From: Gammaproteobacteria bacterium
GTDB lineage: Bacteria; Pseudomonadota; Gammaproteobacteria; Pseudomonadales; Azotimanducaceae
Assembly (NCBI GenBank): GCA_009842245.1
Contig: VYFT01000006.1
Location: 1-64,000 of the forward strand
Length of the DNA stretch: 64,000 bases
Direction of reading: 5' to 3'
Shown here: one piece after another, positions 37,301 to 45,332 of the stretch
Position numbering within the stretch: position 1 is the stretch's first letter
Layout of the letters: each line of letters opens with the position of its first letter
Notes under the pieces: model-generated
Database searches by the model: none
Told to the model about the DNA's origin: nothing
What the model saw: only the letters and a program-made list of their open reading frames with translations
Position numbers and translations under genes: made by a program

Positions 37301-37744
37301 TACTAAGGCAACAACACCACCATATTTCGAAGTACCAGCTCGGTTCGCATGTCGGAACGCATCGCCCGAACGATCTACACCGGGAGCTTTTCCGTACCAT
37401 AGTCCGAAGACGCCATCGTAGCTCGCAGTAGGATAAATATTGGCTTGTTGGGTACCCCAAACAGCAGTAGCGGCGAGGTCTTCATTAACGCCAGGTTCGA
37501 ATTTGATCTTATGATCTTGAAGAAGCTTAGCTTCTTGCATTAATGCTTGGTCTACGCCACCCAAGGGTGAACCACGATAGCCGCTCACGAATCCAGCGGT
37601 AGTTAACCCATTCCTTGTGTCTAGGCGACTCTGCTCTAAAAGCAGGCGGGTAATCACTTGCGTCCCGTTGATCCAAATCGGTCCCTCCGTCATCGTATAC
37701 TTGTCTGATAATTGAGTTTCGAAAAGATCGGCGCGGCGCTTCAT
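34337..37744 (-). CDS. Indolepyruvate ferredoxin oxidoreductase, fused alpha and beta
   Basis: A 1135-residue fused enzyme. The N-terminal part ([36 protein letters not shown]) is the pyrimidine-binding domain; LYCPGCPHS and [33 protein letters not shown] are the thiamine diphosphate domain. An iron-sulfur region ([13 protein letters not shown] and [12 protein letters not shown]) follows, then the gamma-type domain starting [20 protein letters not shown], and a DUF6537-like C-terminal region. The enzyme decarboxylates arylpyruvates from transamination of aromatic amino acids to aryl-acetyl-CoA, with ferredoxin as acceptor. The fused form is common in aerobic proteobacteria. It is divergent from an Lrp/AsnC regulator, which very likely controls it. 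Confidence 0.94.
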   Translation of the reverse strand: [1135 protein letters not shown]

Positions 37745-37836
37745 TTAAGGAACAACAGAGTACATATAGAGGGAGTAGTATATTATCCAAAATCGTTAAA
37801 ATATGTGCACTAATACTTTCTCTTTAATGTGATTTA

Positions 37837-37853
37837 TTAGAATAATATTCTAA
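37837..37853. promoter_or_regulatory. Palindrome in the iorAB-lrp intergenic region, candidate Lrp/AsnC site
   Basis: TTAGAATA-A-TATTCTAA, 8-base arms around one base, in an AT-rich 135-base gap between the divergent genes. Lrp/AsnC regulators commonly bind AT-rich palindromes next to their own gene. It lies 27 bases before the regulator's start codon. Confidence 0.5.
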
Positions 37854-37879
37854 ATAGTATCTCATATGTGGTATGAAAT

Positions 37880-38362
37880 GTGACGCAATTAGATAGACTG
37901 GATATTTCCATTCTCCGATATTTACAGGAGAACTCGTCAATTTCGATTCAGGACTTGGGCGCGAAGGTTGGTTTATCGGCCACGCCGTGCTGGCGCCGGG
38001 TGAAGCGACTACAAAACGAAGGGCTAATTCGCAAACAAGTAGCACTGCTAGACGCGAAATTGCTAGAGCTTGATGTCAATGTTTTTGTCCATGTGAAATT
38101 GACAGAACACAGCGACGAAGTGCTAAAAATGTTTGAAGAATCTGTAGCAAACATTCCAGAGGTAGTTGAATGCTATAGCGTATCTGGTGACACCGACTTT
38201 TTGTTGCGAATTGTTGTCGCTGACGTAGCGACATATGAGACTTTGCTCTACAAAAAACTCATTCGGCTAAGAGAAGTGGGAACGCTGAACTCAATGTTTG
38301 CGTTGCGGCAGGTAAAGTACACCACTGAGCTACCTCTTGCACCTGTCACTGCGCCTCGCTGA
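37880..38362 (+). CDS. Lrp/AsnC-family transcriptional regulator
   Basis: A 160-residue regulator. The N-terminal helix-turn-helix (LDRLDISILRYLQENSSISIQDLGAKVGLSATPCWRRVKRL) is the classical Lrp/AsnC DNA-binding domain, and the C-terminal part (HSDEVLKMFEESVANIPEVVECYSVSGDTDFLLRIVVADVATYETLL) is the amino-acid-sensing RAM domain. The start is a GTG at 37880. Being divergent from fused iorAB, it probably senses an amino acid (likely aromatic or branched) and controls that gene. Its stop is 1 base away from the stop of the convergent MCC beta gene. Confidence 0.95.
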   Translation: MTQLDRLDISILRYLQENSSISIQDLGAKVGLSATPCWRRVKRLQNEGLIRKQVALLDAKLLELDVNVFVHVKLTEHSDEVLKMFEESVANIPEVVECYSVSGDTDFLLRIVVADVATYETLLYKKLIRLREVGTLNSMFALRQVKYTTELPLAPVTAPR

Positions 38363-38363
38363 C

Positions 38364-39974
38364 CTACATACGGAAAATTCCAAATTTAGAGGTGTTTGAC
38401 GCGAAGTCCCGCGCTGCGCACTGCAGTGCTAATCCTAGATTGCTGCGAGTATCTGTTGGGTCTATAACGCCATCGTCCCAAAGGCGGGCAGTAGCATAGT
38501 ATGGATGCCCCTCTTGTTCATATTGAGCGCGGATCTCTGCTACAAACTCCGTTTCTTCGGTCTCGGACCATGTTTTCGCTTTAGCAGCAAGACTATCCCG
38601 TTTCACGGTCGCAAGTACATTTGCTGCTTGCTCGCCTCCCATCACCGATATGCGGGCGTTCGGCCAGGTCCATAACATGCGTGCGTCATACGCTCGACCG
38701 CACATAGCGTAGTTTCCCGCACCGAATGAACCACCAATAATGACGGTAAACTTTGGCACTGAAGTGCACGCAACCGCAGTGACCATCTTGGCACCTTCCT
38801 TCGCAATTCCGGAATTCTCATACTTCTTACCAACCATGAACCCGGTGATGTTTTGGAAAAATACCAAGGGTATGCCGCGCCGGTCCGCGAGTTGGATAAA
38901 GTGCGCAGCTTTCAATGCGGACTCGCCAAACAACACTCCGTTATTCGCTAACAGTGCAATGGGGAAACCAAAGATGTGTGCGAACGCACAAACTAAAGTT
39001 TCACCGTAAAGTGGTTTAAATTCCTGTAATCGTGAACCGTCCACGATGCGCGCGATCACTTCTCTAACATCGTAGGGCGTTCGTGTGTCTGGGGGAATGA
39101 TCCCGTAAATTTCCTGTGGATCATATTGGGGTTCATCTGGAGAGATTACCTCGACACTACTGTGATAGCTTAAGTTACTGTCCCGAATTATTTCACGGGC
39201 AATTGCTAAGGCATGCGTATCGTTTTCGGCCAACTGATCAGCAACACCAGATTCGCGTGTGTGCACGTCGCCTCCACCCAGTTCTTCCGCGCCGACAACT
39301 TCACCAGTGGCCGCTTGAACTAAGGGCGGACCACCCAAAAAGATCGTACCCTGTTCTTTAACGATAATCGTTTGATCACACATCGCCGGTACGTAAGCGC
39401 CCCCCGCTGTGCATGAACCCATCACGATCGCGATCTGAGGTATTCCTCGCGCTGACATATTCGCTTGGTTATAAAAAATCCGACCAAAGTGTTCCCGATC
39501 TGGGAACACCTCTGCTTGAGAGGGTAGAAACGCGCCGCCTGAGTCCACTAGGTAGACACAGGGGAGGTTGTTTTCTAGTGCGATTGCCTGCGCGCGCAGG
39601 TGTTTTTTAACAGTGATTGGGTAGTACGTACCACCCTTGACTGTTGCGTCGTTAGCTACGATGATACATGCTGTTCCGTGGATTCTGCCTATGCCCGTGA
39701 TGACCCCGCCGCAAGGTACAACGTCGTCGTAAAGCTGGTGTCCAGCGAGAGGGGAAAGTTCCAAAAAAGTAGAGTCTCGATCAAGAAGTGTCGAGATGCG
39801 ATTCCGAGGGAGGAGTTTCCCTCTTTTTAAATGAAGATTTCGAGCTTTCTCCGTACCACCTTGTGCGACTTCATCGAGTAGGGAACGTAGATCTGACGCG
39901 AGCGCTTGGTTTGCTTGGCGGTTCCGTTGGAACTCCTTGTCTCGCGTATTCACCTTGGTGTGAAAGGTATTCAT
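38364..39974 (-). CDS. Methylcrotonyl-CoA carboxylase beta (carboxyltransferase) subunit
   Basis: A 536-residue carboxyltransferase from the ATG at 39974, which has GAGGA at good spacing. The biotin-dependent carboxyltransferase fold is clear: [68 protein letters not shown] and [16 protein letters not shown]. The [10 protein letters not shown] stretch is typical of methylcrotonyl-CoA carboxylase beta rather than propionyl-CoA carboxylase. The enzyme acts in leucine breakdown and needs a biotin-bearing alpha subunit, which is not in the window. It is the downstream partner of the alanine racemase gene (19 bases between stop and start). An upstream open stretch of 15 codons overlaps that gene and is not favoured. 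Confidence 0.9.
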   Translation of the reverse strand: MNTFHTKVNTRDKEFQRNRQANQALASDLRSLLDEVAQGGTEKARNLHLKRGKLLPRNRISTLLDRDSTFLELSPLAGHQLYDDVVPCGGVITGIGRIHGTACIIVANDATVKGGTYYPITVKKHLRAQAIALENNLPCVYLVDSGGAFLPSQAEVFPDREHFGRIFYNQANMSARGIPQIAIVMGSCTAGGAYVPAMCDQTIIVKEQGTIFLGGPPLVQAATGEVVGAEELGGGDVHTRESGVADQLAENDTHALAIAREIIRDSNLSYHSSVEVISPDEPQYDPQEIYGIIPPDTRTPYDVREVIARIVDGSRLQEFKPLYGETLVCAFAHIFGFPIALLANNGVLFGESALKAAHFIQLADRRGIPLVFFQNITGFMVGKKYENSGIAKEGAKMVTAVACTSVPKFTVIIGGSFGAGNYAMCGRAYDARMLWTWPNARISVMGGEQAANVLATVKRDSLAAKAKTWSETEETEFVAEIRAQYEQEGHPYYATARLWDDGVIDPTDTRSNLGLALQCAARDFASNTSKFGIFRM

Positions 39975-39993
39975 GCAATGTTCCTCGTTGGTG

Positions 39994-41028
39994 TTAGTCT
40001 CTCTCAGTCGCGTTGCCAACTAGAGTGAGGATTTCATATGCGATTGTGTTCGCTCGTGTAGCTACTTCATCGATTGAGATCATCGGACCAAAAAATTCCA
40101 CAAAGTCGTTTTCTCTTAAATTGGCTACTTGTGTACAGTCTACTTGCGTCGCATCCATTGTGACCTTTCCTATTATGGGCATGCGCTGGTCGCGGAAGGC
40201 AACGAATCCGTTGTTGGAAAGTGCGCGCGACACCCCGTCAGCATAACCAATTCCAACAACTGCCACGCGGGTTGGGCTGGGTGAGGTAAACGAAGCACTA
40301 TACCCGATCGGAGAGTTTGGTTGTACATCTCGGATTTGCAATACCCGTCCCTCAAGCTGGCAAACCGGCGCTACGGGACTCTCTCGATGAACGAATGGGC
40401 TGCCACCATACAGTCCGATTCCAGCTCGAACCACATCCCCGTGGAATCGTTCATCCATGAAGATCGCTGCAGAGTTTCCAATACTAGTCGGTGTATTCGG
40501 GAAGTAACGCCTTACTTCGTTGAAATTCGAGAGTTGAATCTCGTTCTGTGGGTGATCGGGTTGGTCGGCACACGCTAAATGGGTCATTAGAAGATCTATT
40601 TGAAACCGAGAAAAGTCGAGTTGATCCACTCTGTTGAGTTCCAGTCCAAGACGATGCATTCCGGAGTCGATATGAATTGCGCAGGGAGACTCTCGATAGG
40701 GATCCCATATTCGAAGTTGATGAGGTGAATTCAACACCGGGATCAAATTGTGTTGCGCGATTTGTTGCGCGGCTGAGTCGTTCGTTGGCCCCGATAGAAC
40801 GTAGATATTCTTCGTCGTCAGATCACGAACAACAATTCCTTCATTTGGTGTTGCGACGAAGAAGTGCTCGCAACCGTTTTGACTCAGTAAACGGACGACT
40901 CGACGAGCCCCGGTACCGTAAGCATTTGCCTTTACTACAGCCCCGCACGCGCCAACGGCGCGCGCTTTGAATAGCGCGTAGTTGGCTTGGAAAGCTCGCT
41001 CGCTAAAGGTAAAGCGCTTAAATGTCAT
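39994..41028 (-). CDS. alr: Alanine racemase
   Basis: A 344-residue fold-type III PLP enzyme. The PLP lysine is K33 in [11 protein letters not shown]. The barrel continues with [11 protein letters not shown] and GNSAAIF. The second-domain motifs are [12 protein letters not shown] (with the catalytic Tyr) and [12 protein letters not shown], matching GRICMDQ-type elements. It converts L-alanine to D-alanine for peptidoglycan. At 344 residues it is close to the usual length for Alr. It lies upstream of the MCC beta gene on the minus strand; an amino-acid-catabolic role (DadX-like) is possible given the neighbours. Confidence 0.92.
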   Translation of the reverse strand: MTFKRFTFSERAFQANYALFKARAVGACGAVVKANAYGTGARRVVRLLSQNGCEHFFVATPNEGIVVRDLTTKNIYVLSGPTNDSAAQQIAQHNLIPVLNSPHQLRIWDPYRESPCAIHIDSGMHRLGLELNRVDQLDFSRFQIDLLMTHLACADQPDHPQNEIQLSNFNEVRRYFPNTPTSIGNSAAIFMDERFHGDVVRAGIGLYGGSPFVHRESPVAPVCQLEGRVLQIRDVQPNSPIGYSASFTSPSPTRVAVVGIGYADGVSRALSNNGFVAFRDQRMPIIGKVTMDATQVDCTQVANLRENDFVEFFGPMISIDEVATRANTIAYEILTLVGNATERD

Positions 41029-41114
41029 TACGAGCTAGCAAACGCGCATGTCGATGTTTACTCCACAACAAATAGTGTATTACTAGCTTAACCCAGAATA
41101 TAAAGCGTCATGCT

Positions 41115-43412
41115 CTACGCTAGATAAAAACCTTCTTCGCTAATCGGCAGCGTTCGCACTCGATGCCCGCAGGCGGCAAAAATTGCGTTTCCTACTGCTG
41201 GGGCAAGAGGAGGAAACACAGGTTCGCCAAGACCGGTGGGCGAGTGTTCGCCAGTATCTATGAAGTGCGATGCCACTGCTGGAGCGGATGAAGCTCGGAG
41301 CATTCGATATTTATCGAAATTTGTCTGTTGCGCCCGGCCATTTTCAAAGGTAACTGACAAGTCCATCATGGTCGATAGTGCGTCGATTACGCTACCTTCG
41401 GCTTGGTTCTCCGCACCGCTCAAGTTGATGATTGGACCGACATCAGCAGCAACCGTTACCTTGTGCACGGTAAGCTTGCGTCGCACGACACTATCTCCAC
41501 TACGGTTTGTAACAGTATCTTCCTTACCGCCAACACTCACCTCAGCAACCTCAGCGATGTGTCCAGCATGACTATAGTAGAAAGCCACACCCATCCCATG
41601 GTTTTTAGGTAGTTCTTTCCCCCAACCGGCCTTTTCGGCAGCGAGTTTTACGACGTTCGCCGCGCGTCCAGTGTGCATGCCTTGACCTCGCCATCCACCA
41701 CCGACAGATCTGGGTTCACCTAAAACCTCGAGCAATACTTCAAGAGGATCCCTTTGCCCGGCGTGTGCCAACTCATCAAGAAAACACTGTACTACGAAGG
41801 CGAACACGTTAGAGCCAGGAGCGCGCCACGCGGCACACCGATTCGTCCAATCTAAGGCGACTTGTTCAACACGCAAATTATCTACCATGCCCCCAGGGAA
41901 GACACCACCACTCACGCTACTAGCCGGTCGACCACCCGGTGCGAAGGTGATGAATCTGTTGCGCCATCCGGTAACCTTCCCATTGTCATCAACGCATCCA
42001 TCCATTTGGTGAAAACCACCTGCACGGAAGAGATCGAACGCGGTGTCATCCTCACGAGTCCATTGCAGTTTAATGGGAGTTTTGGAACGGCGTGCGATTG
42101 CTGCTGCTTCGCTCACGAAGTCGTTGTACAATCGCCGTCCAAATCCACCACCGCACCGCATTTGGTGAAGGGTGACCTGTGATGTCTGCAGTCCCGTCAT
42201 TTTGGCTGCCGTGCCAATGGCTGAACCGGGTGTCTGAGTTGGTGCCCAGAGCTCTAAAGAATCACCCTTGTAATGAGCAGTACAGTTTTGTGGTTCCAAA
42301 GGCGCGTGCGTCACAAAGTGATACTGGTAGAAACCAGTAGCTTTAGCGGTGCTGGCATTCATTGCCGCATCAAAGTCACCGTTATCGGCCACTTGCGTAG
42401 CGGGTTCTTTCGCTAGTCTTTCTGCTTCCTTTTGTGCATCAGTCCAGCTGTCTTTTGCAGCCTGAGACTCGTCCCATTCGACATTCAGCGCGCGCTTTGC
42501 CTGTAGAGCCTCCCAAGTGCTGTTCGCAATGATGGCGATCCCTGGCAGTAGTTCTCCGACATTCCCATTTCCTTCCAGAACAAAAGCGTCAACCACACCC
42601 GGCATTTGTTTAATTTCTTCGATGTTTGATGAAATCACGCTGCCACCCAAAGCCGGGCACTTGTGGTAGGCGGCATATTTCATGTCAGGTAGAGTAACGT
42701 CAATGCCGAACAAAGGTTCACCACGCACTAGAGCGTCGTTGTCGACGCCGGTTACGCGAGTTCCCAGCAATCGAAATTGCTTTGGATCTTTAAGTTTAAC
42801 ATTCTCGGGCGAAGGTACGGGTAATGCTGCTGCAGCACTCGCAATTTCCTGGTATGAGATCTTACGATTCGTTCCCGTTTGCAAAACCTGACTTGATTTG
42901 GTTGATAGAGTACTAGCAGCCACGTTCCATTCCTCGGCTGCGGCTTGAACTAGCATGGCCCGTGCAGTAGCTCCAGCCTGTCTGAGCCGCATGTAGTTCT
43001 CTGGCGTAGACGTAGAACCACCAGCAAATTGCCCTCCGTAGGCGTTTCTGTCAATTGCGGACTGAACCACGTGCACATCGTCCCACGATACATCGAGTTC
43101 TTCGGCAACCATCATCGGGAGGGATGTCTTTACACCCTGACCAATCTCTGGATTGGGTGCATATAGGGTCACTCCGGTTTCGTCGATTTTTATGTAGCCA
43201 TTTGGATGGAACGTGGAACCGTTTGTGTTTGCCCGTGCTCTCGGAAGAGCAAACCCAAGCATCAGCCCACCACCTACCACGCCCGTTAACTGGAGAAACT
43301 GGCGGCGATCTAATTTGAAGATAAGTGAGTTTTGGGCTGCGTCGAGATTTTGAATTTTTTCAGTGACAAAATCGGTGATCTCGTCTACAGTGTTATAGCT
43401 CAAAGATTTCAT
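41115..43412 (-). CDS. Isoquinoline 1-oxidoreductase-like molybdenum hydroxylase large subunit, Tat-exported
   Basis: A 765-residue molybdopterin-binding subunit of the isoquinoline 1-oxidoreductase beta/nicotinate-aldehyde oxidoreductase type. A twin-arginine signal DRRQFLQLTG (R36-R37) precedes a hydrophobic stretch and a RARA cleavage region, so the enzyme is probably periplasmic. The signal is preceded by an unusual 34-residue hydrophilic extension. Molybdenum-domain marks include MRCGGGFGRRLYNDFV, AAWRAPGSNVFAFVVQCFLDELA and TGLGEPVFPPLAPAVGNAIFAACG near the end. Enzymes of this type hydroxylate N-heterocycles or oxidise aldehydes and pass electrons through the small subunit, usually to a cytochrome. 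Its stop is 86 bases from the alr start. Confidence 0.88.
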   Translation of the reverse strand: MKSLSYNTVDEITDFVTEKIQNLDAAQNSLIFKLDRRQFLQLTGVVGGGLMLGFALPRARANTNGSTFHPNGYIKIDETGVTLYAPNPEIGQGVKTSLPMMVAEELDVSWDDVHVVQSAIDRNAYGGQFAGGSTSTPENYMRLRQAGATARAMLVQAAAEEWNVAASTLSTKSSQVLQTGTNRKISYQEIASAAAALPVPSPENVKLKDPKQFRLLGTRVTGVDNDALVRGEPLFGIDVTLPDMKYAAYHKCPALGGSVISSNIEEIKQMPGVVDAFVLEGNGNVGELLPGIAIIANSTWEALQAKRALNVEWDESQAAKDSWTDAQKEAERLAKEPATQVADNGDFDAAMNASTAKATGFYQYHFVTHAPLEPQNCTAHYKGDSLELWAPTQTPGSAIGTAAKMTGLQTSQVTLHQMRCGGGFGRRLYNDFVSEAAAIARRSKTPIKLQWTREDDTAFDLFRAGGFHQMDGCVDDNGKVTGWRNRFITFAPGGRPASSVSGGVFPGGMVDNLRVEQVALDWTNRCAAWRAPGSNVFAFVVQCFLDELAHAGQRDPLEVLLEVLGEPRSVGGGWRGQGMHTGRAANVVKLAAEKAGWGKELPKNHGMGVAFYYSHAGHIAEVAEVSVGGKEDTVTNRSGDSVVRRKLTVHKVTVAADVGPIINLSGAENQAEGSVIDALSTMMDLSVTFENGRAQQTNFDKYRMLRASSAPAVASHFIDTGEHSPTGLGEPVFPPLAPAVGNAIFAACGHRVRTLPISEEGFYLA

Positions 43413-43415
43413 TGA

Positions 43416-43895
43416 TTAGCCCCCGTTCAGCACGTTTTTGTTCGCGTCTGCTACTCGTTTAATCCCATTGCGAATTCGAATATAAGTGCCACATCGACAT
43501 AGATTTGGGTCCATCGCAGCGTCGATTTCGCTGTCGCTGGGCGTTGGGTTCTTACGCAACAACGCTTCGGCTGAAACTATTTGTCCAGCTTGGCAGTATC
43601 CGCATTGAGCGACATCCAGGTCGATCCAGGCTTGTTGCACTGGTGTGAGTGTGCCATCTTTTGCGGCGATGCCTTCTATAGTGGTAACTTGAGTGTCTCC
43701 CACAGCCGATACAGGATAGAGACAAGACTTCATCGCTTCGCCGCCTAGCAGCACCGTGCATGCCCCGCACTGACTAATACCACAACCATATTTGGTACCG
43801 ACAAGCGAGAGGTGATCGCGAAGTACCCATAGAAGTGGAGTTTTGGGATCGATCTCACCGAGGTCGTGTGATGTACCATTCACATTGATCTTCAT
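43416..43895 (-). CDS. Isoquinoline 1-oxidoreductase-like 2Fe-2S subunit
   Basis: A 159-residue subunit with two 2Fe-2S clusters: C38, C43, C46 and C58 (CGISQCGAC), then C98, C101, C133 and C135 ([12 protein letters not shown]...CRC). The CQAGQ version of the second motif is typical of the IorA/aldehyde dehydrogenase-type two-subunit hydroxylases that lack a flavin subunit. Its stop is 3 bases before the large-subunit start, so the two are one operon. It has no signal of its own; in this family it is exported bound to the Tat-tagged large subunit. Confidence 0.92.
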   Translation of the reverse strand: MKINVNGTSHDLGEIDPKTPLLWVLRDHLSLVGTKYGCGISQCGACTVLLGGEAMKSCLYPVSAVGDTQVTTIEGIAAKDGTLTPVQQAWIDLDVAQCGYCQAGQIVSAEALLRKNPTPSDSEIDAAMDPNLCRCGTYIRIRNGIKRVADANKNVLNGG

Positions 43896-44262
43896 TGAGA
43901 AGTTCTCCGGTGTATTTACCTTAAAAAGAGTATATTATTGAATTAATTCAAAACGTCTTCAGCATGGCGAACAGCATCTCTGTGTGGGGAATAATCTTTC
44001 ACCACATTAGTCCAATCTAGACGATTCTAGTTGGTGAAAACGGGCTACCCGATCGCTTTTTCCTGTGCCAAATTCATCGCGTGGATGGGACCAAGAGCAT
44101 AGCCTAGGGACGTCAATCTGTTATTGTTTGAATCAAGTTGTGTTGGGTGATTGCTCCGATTAGCGTGTCGGGATTAACCGTCTCAACCTAATTGAGTGAA
44201 CGTAGGCATTATGGAAGACTTTTTTGATACCCTCGTCTCAAGAGCATATAGATGGAGAGTGT
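43896..44262. other. Intergenic region upstream of the isoquinoline-type hydroxylase operon
   Basis: A 367-base gap with no gene I can support. It contains a TATACT -10-like box for the minus strand at 43929-43934, the palindrome at 43938-43951, and a pair of inverted 8-mers (TTTCACCA at 43997-44004, TGGTGAAA at 44032-44039). The rest shows nothing recognisable. Confidence 0.5.
43938..43951. promoter_or_regulatory. Perfect 14-base palindrome, candidate operator
   Basis: TTGAATTAATTCAA lies 43 bases before the start codon of the small-subunit gene and just upstream, on the minus strand, of a TATACT -10-like sequence. A regulator bound here would overlap the promoter spacer. The -35 match is poor, so the promoter assignment is weak. 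Confidence 0.4.
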
Positions 44263-44865
44263 TTACTCAGATTCATTTGAATCTGTGTCAAGTTCTTGTT
44301 CCGGTTCGAGTTTTTCAGCATGCTGTTTCAACCATTCCCATGGAGCGACTGGTTCAATTTCGCGCCACAGTCCCAACTTGCGCTCTTTGGCAAACTTTTC
44401 GGCTTCTCGGTACGCGACTACGTCCGCGACATCGTCATCATCGGACGTGGTCGACCACCCATGTCCTTCCAGTAGGAGATGAACGTTAAAGTTGGAATTT
44501 GGATGATTCACGATTAGAACCTTGACCATCGGCTTACCGCCATCATCGGTTTTCATTTGTTCCAATACCACGGTTTCGTGAAGAAGTTCATCTACGAGAT
44601 ATTGGCTAGCTTTTTTTGAGAAAAACTGCTCTTCTGGAGCTAGTTCAGGGGCATCTACCCCCCATAAATCGACTTCTAGCCAATCCTCTTCGCTACACGG
44701 TTCTTCATCTGTAGGACAATATTTAAAGGTATCCCCGTCTACGATTTGCGTGACTTTTCCTGAATCAATAATCAAGTCCGATTCAGTTTCTTCTGTGTTT
44801 TCATCGGAAATAGCGGTCGTACCGAGTCCCAACATAAGCACTAAGAAAAGAGACGTATGTTTCAT
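44263..44865 (-). CDS. Exported SNase-like (thermonuclease fold) protein with altered active site
   Basis: A 200-residue protein with a signal peptide (about 1-20, ending near TTAIS) and a staphylococcal-nuclease-like domain: TQIVDGDTFKY (calcium-ligand Asp region) and LWGVDAPELAPEE (D71, E74). The two catalytic arginines of nuclease appear replaced. The Arg that normally precedes LxGxDAPE is D66, and the Arg of the GR motif is in GKPMVKVLI, a Lys at best. It may therefore be a weak or inactive nuclease or a binding protein. The tail is very acidic. Its start overlaps the stop of the ankyrin-like gene in ATGA, so the two are translationally coupled. Confidence 0.8.
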   Translation of the reverse strand: MKHTSLFLVLMLGLGTTAISDENTEETESDLIIDSGKVTQIVDGDTFKYCPTDEEPCSEEDWLEVDLWGVDAPELAPEEQFFSKKASQYLVDELLHETVVLEQMKTDDGGKPMVKVLIVNHPNSNFNVHLLLEGHGWSTTSDDDDVADVVAYREAEKFAKERKLGLWREIEPVAPWEWLKQHAEKLEPEQELDTDSNESE

Positions 44866-45332
44866 GCGCGAGAACTGAATCCAGAAAGCTCCCCACCGGT
44901 ATAGGCCTGTATGAGCTTGCTTAAGTGTGTCGTAAAGTCGGGGTCATCCTCTTTTTCTTTACACAATTCTATCGCGTAGTCCAGGACAGTTCCCTTTCGT
45001 GGTTGCATCGGAATGCGCAAATTTGCACCAAACTCCAATAGCGTCTGCACTACATCGAGCTTTTCTGATTGAAGTGCACTGAAGATTGGAACGGGACTCT
45101 GTCGATTTCGTTGAGCGTTGACTTGGGAACCGGCTACAAGCAACACCCGCGCCAATTTTGCGTTATTCTGCGCACCGTCTGGTAGTTCAAATAACTTTAA
45201 TAGTAGAGTTGCGTTTGTCTTGTCGCGGAGCCGCGCGAGCGTTGGATACTGAATCAGAAGCACTCGTAGCGAATGGTGATCACCGTCTTTAATAGTTTTC
45301 AATGCCTTTGCGAATGCTTGTTCCTCAGTCAT
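44862..45332 (-). CDS. Ankyrin-repeat-like small protein
   Basis: A 156-residue soluble protein. Two clear ankyrin-type units appear: VPIFSALQSEKLDVVQTLLEFGANLRIP and a degenerate preceding one ending LLVAGSQVNAQR. No signal peptide is seen, so it should be cytosolic. Ankyrin units mediate protein binding. The gene directly follows the nucleoside hydrolase gene (its stop is adjacent to this ATG) and overlaps the SNase-like gene by 4 bases, making a three-gene transcript likely. Confidence 0.75.
   Translation of the reverse strand: MTEEQAFAKALKTIKDGDHHSLRVLLIQYPTLARLRDKTNATLLLKLFELPDGAQNNAKLARVLLVAGSQVNAQRNRQSPVPIFSALQSEKLDVVQTLLEFGANLRIPMQPRKGTVLDYAIELCKEKEDDPDFTTHLSKLIQAYTGGELSGFSSRA

Noticed and set aside
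44196..44489. 97-codon plus-strand frame opposite the SNase-like gene
   Set aside because: Shadow of the SNase-like coding region; His/Arg/Thr-rich and without domain likeness.
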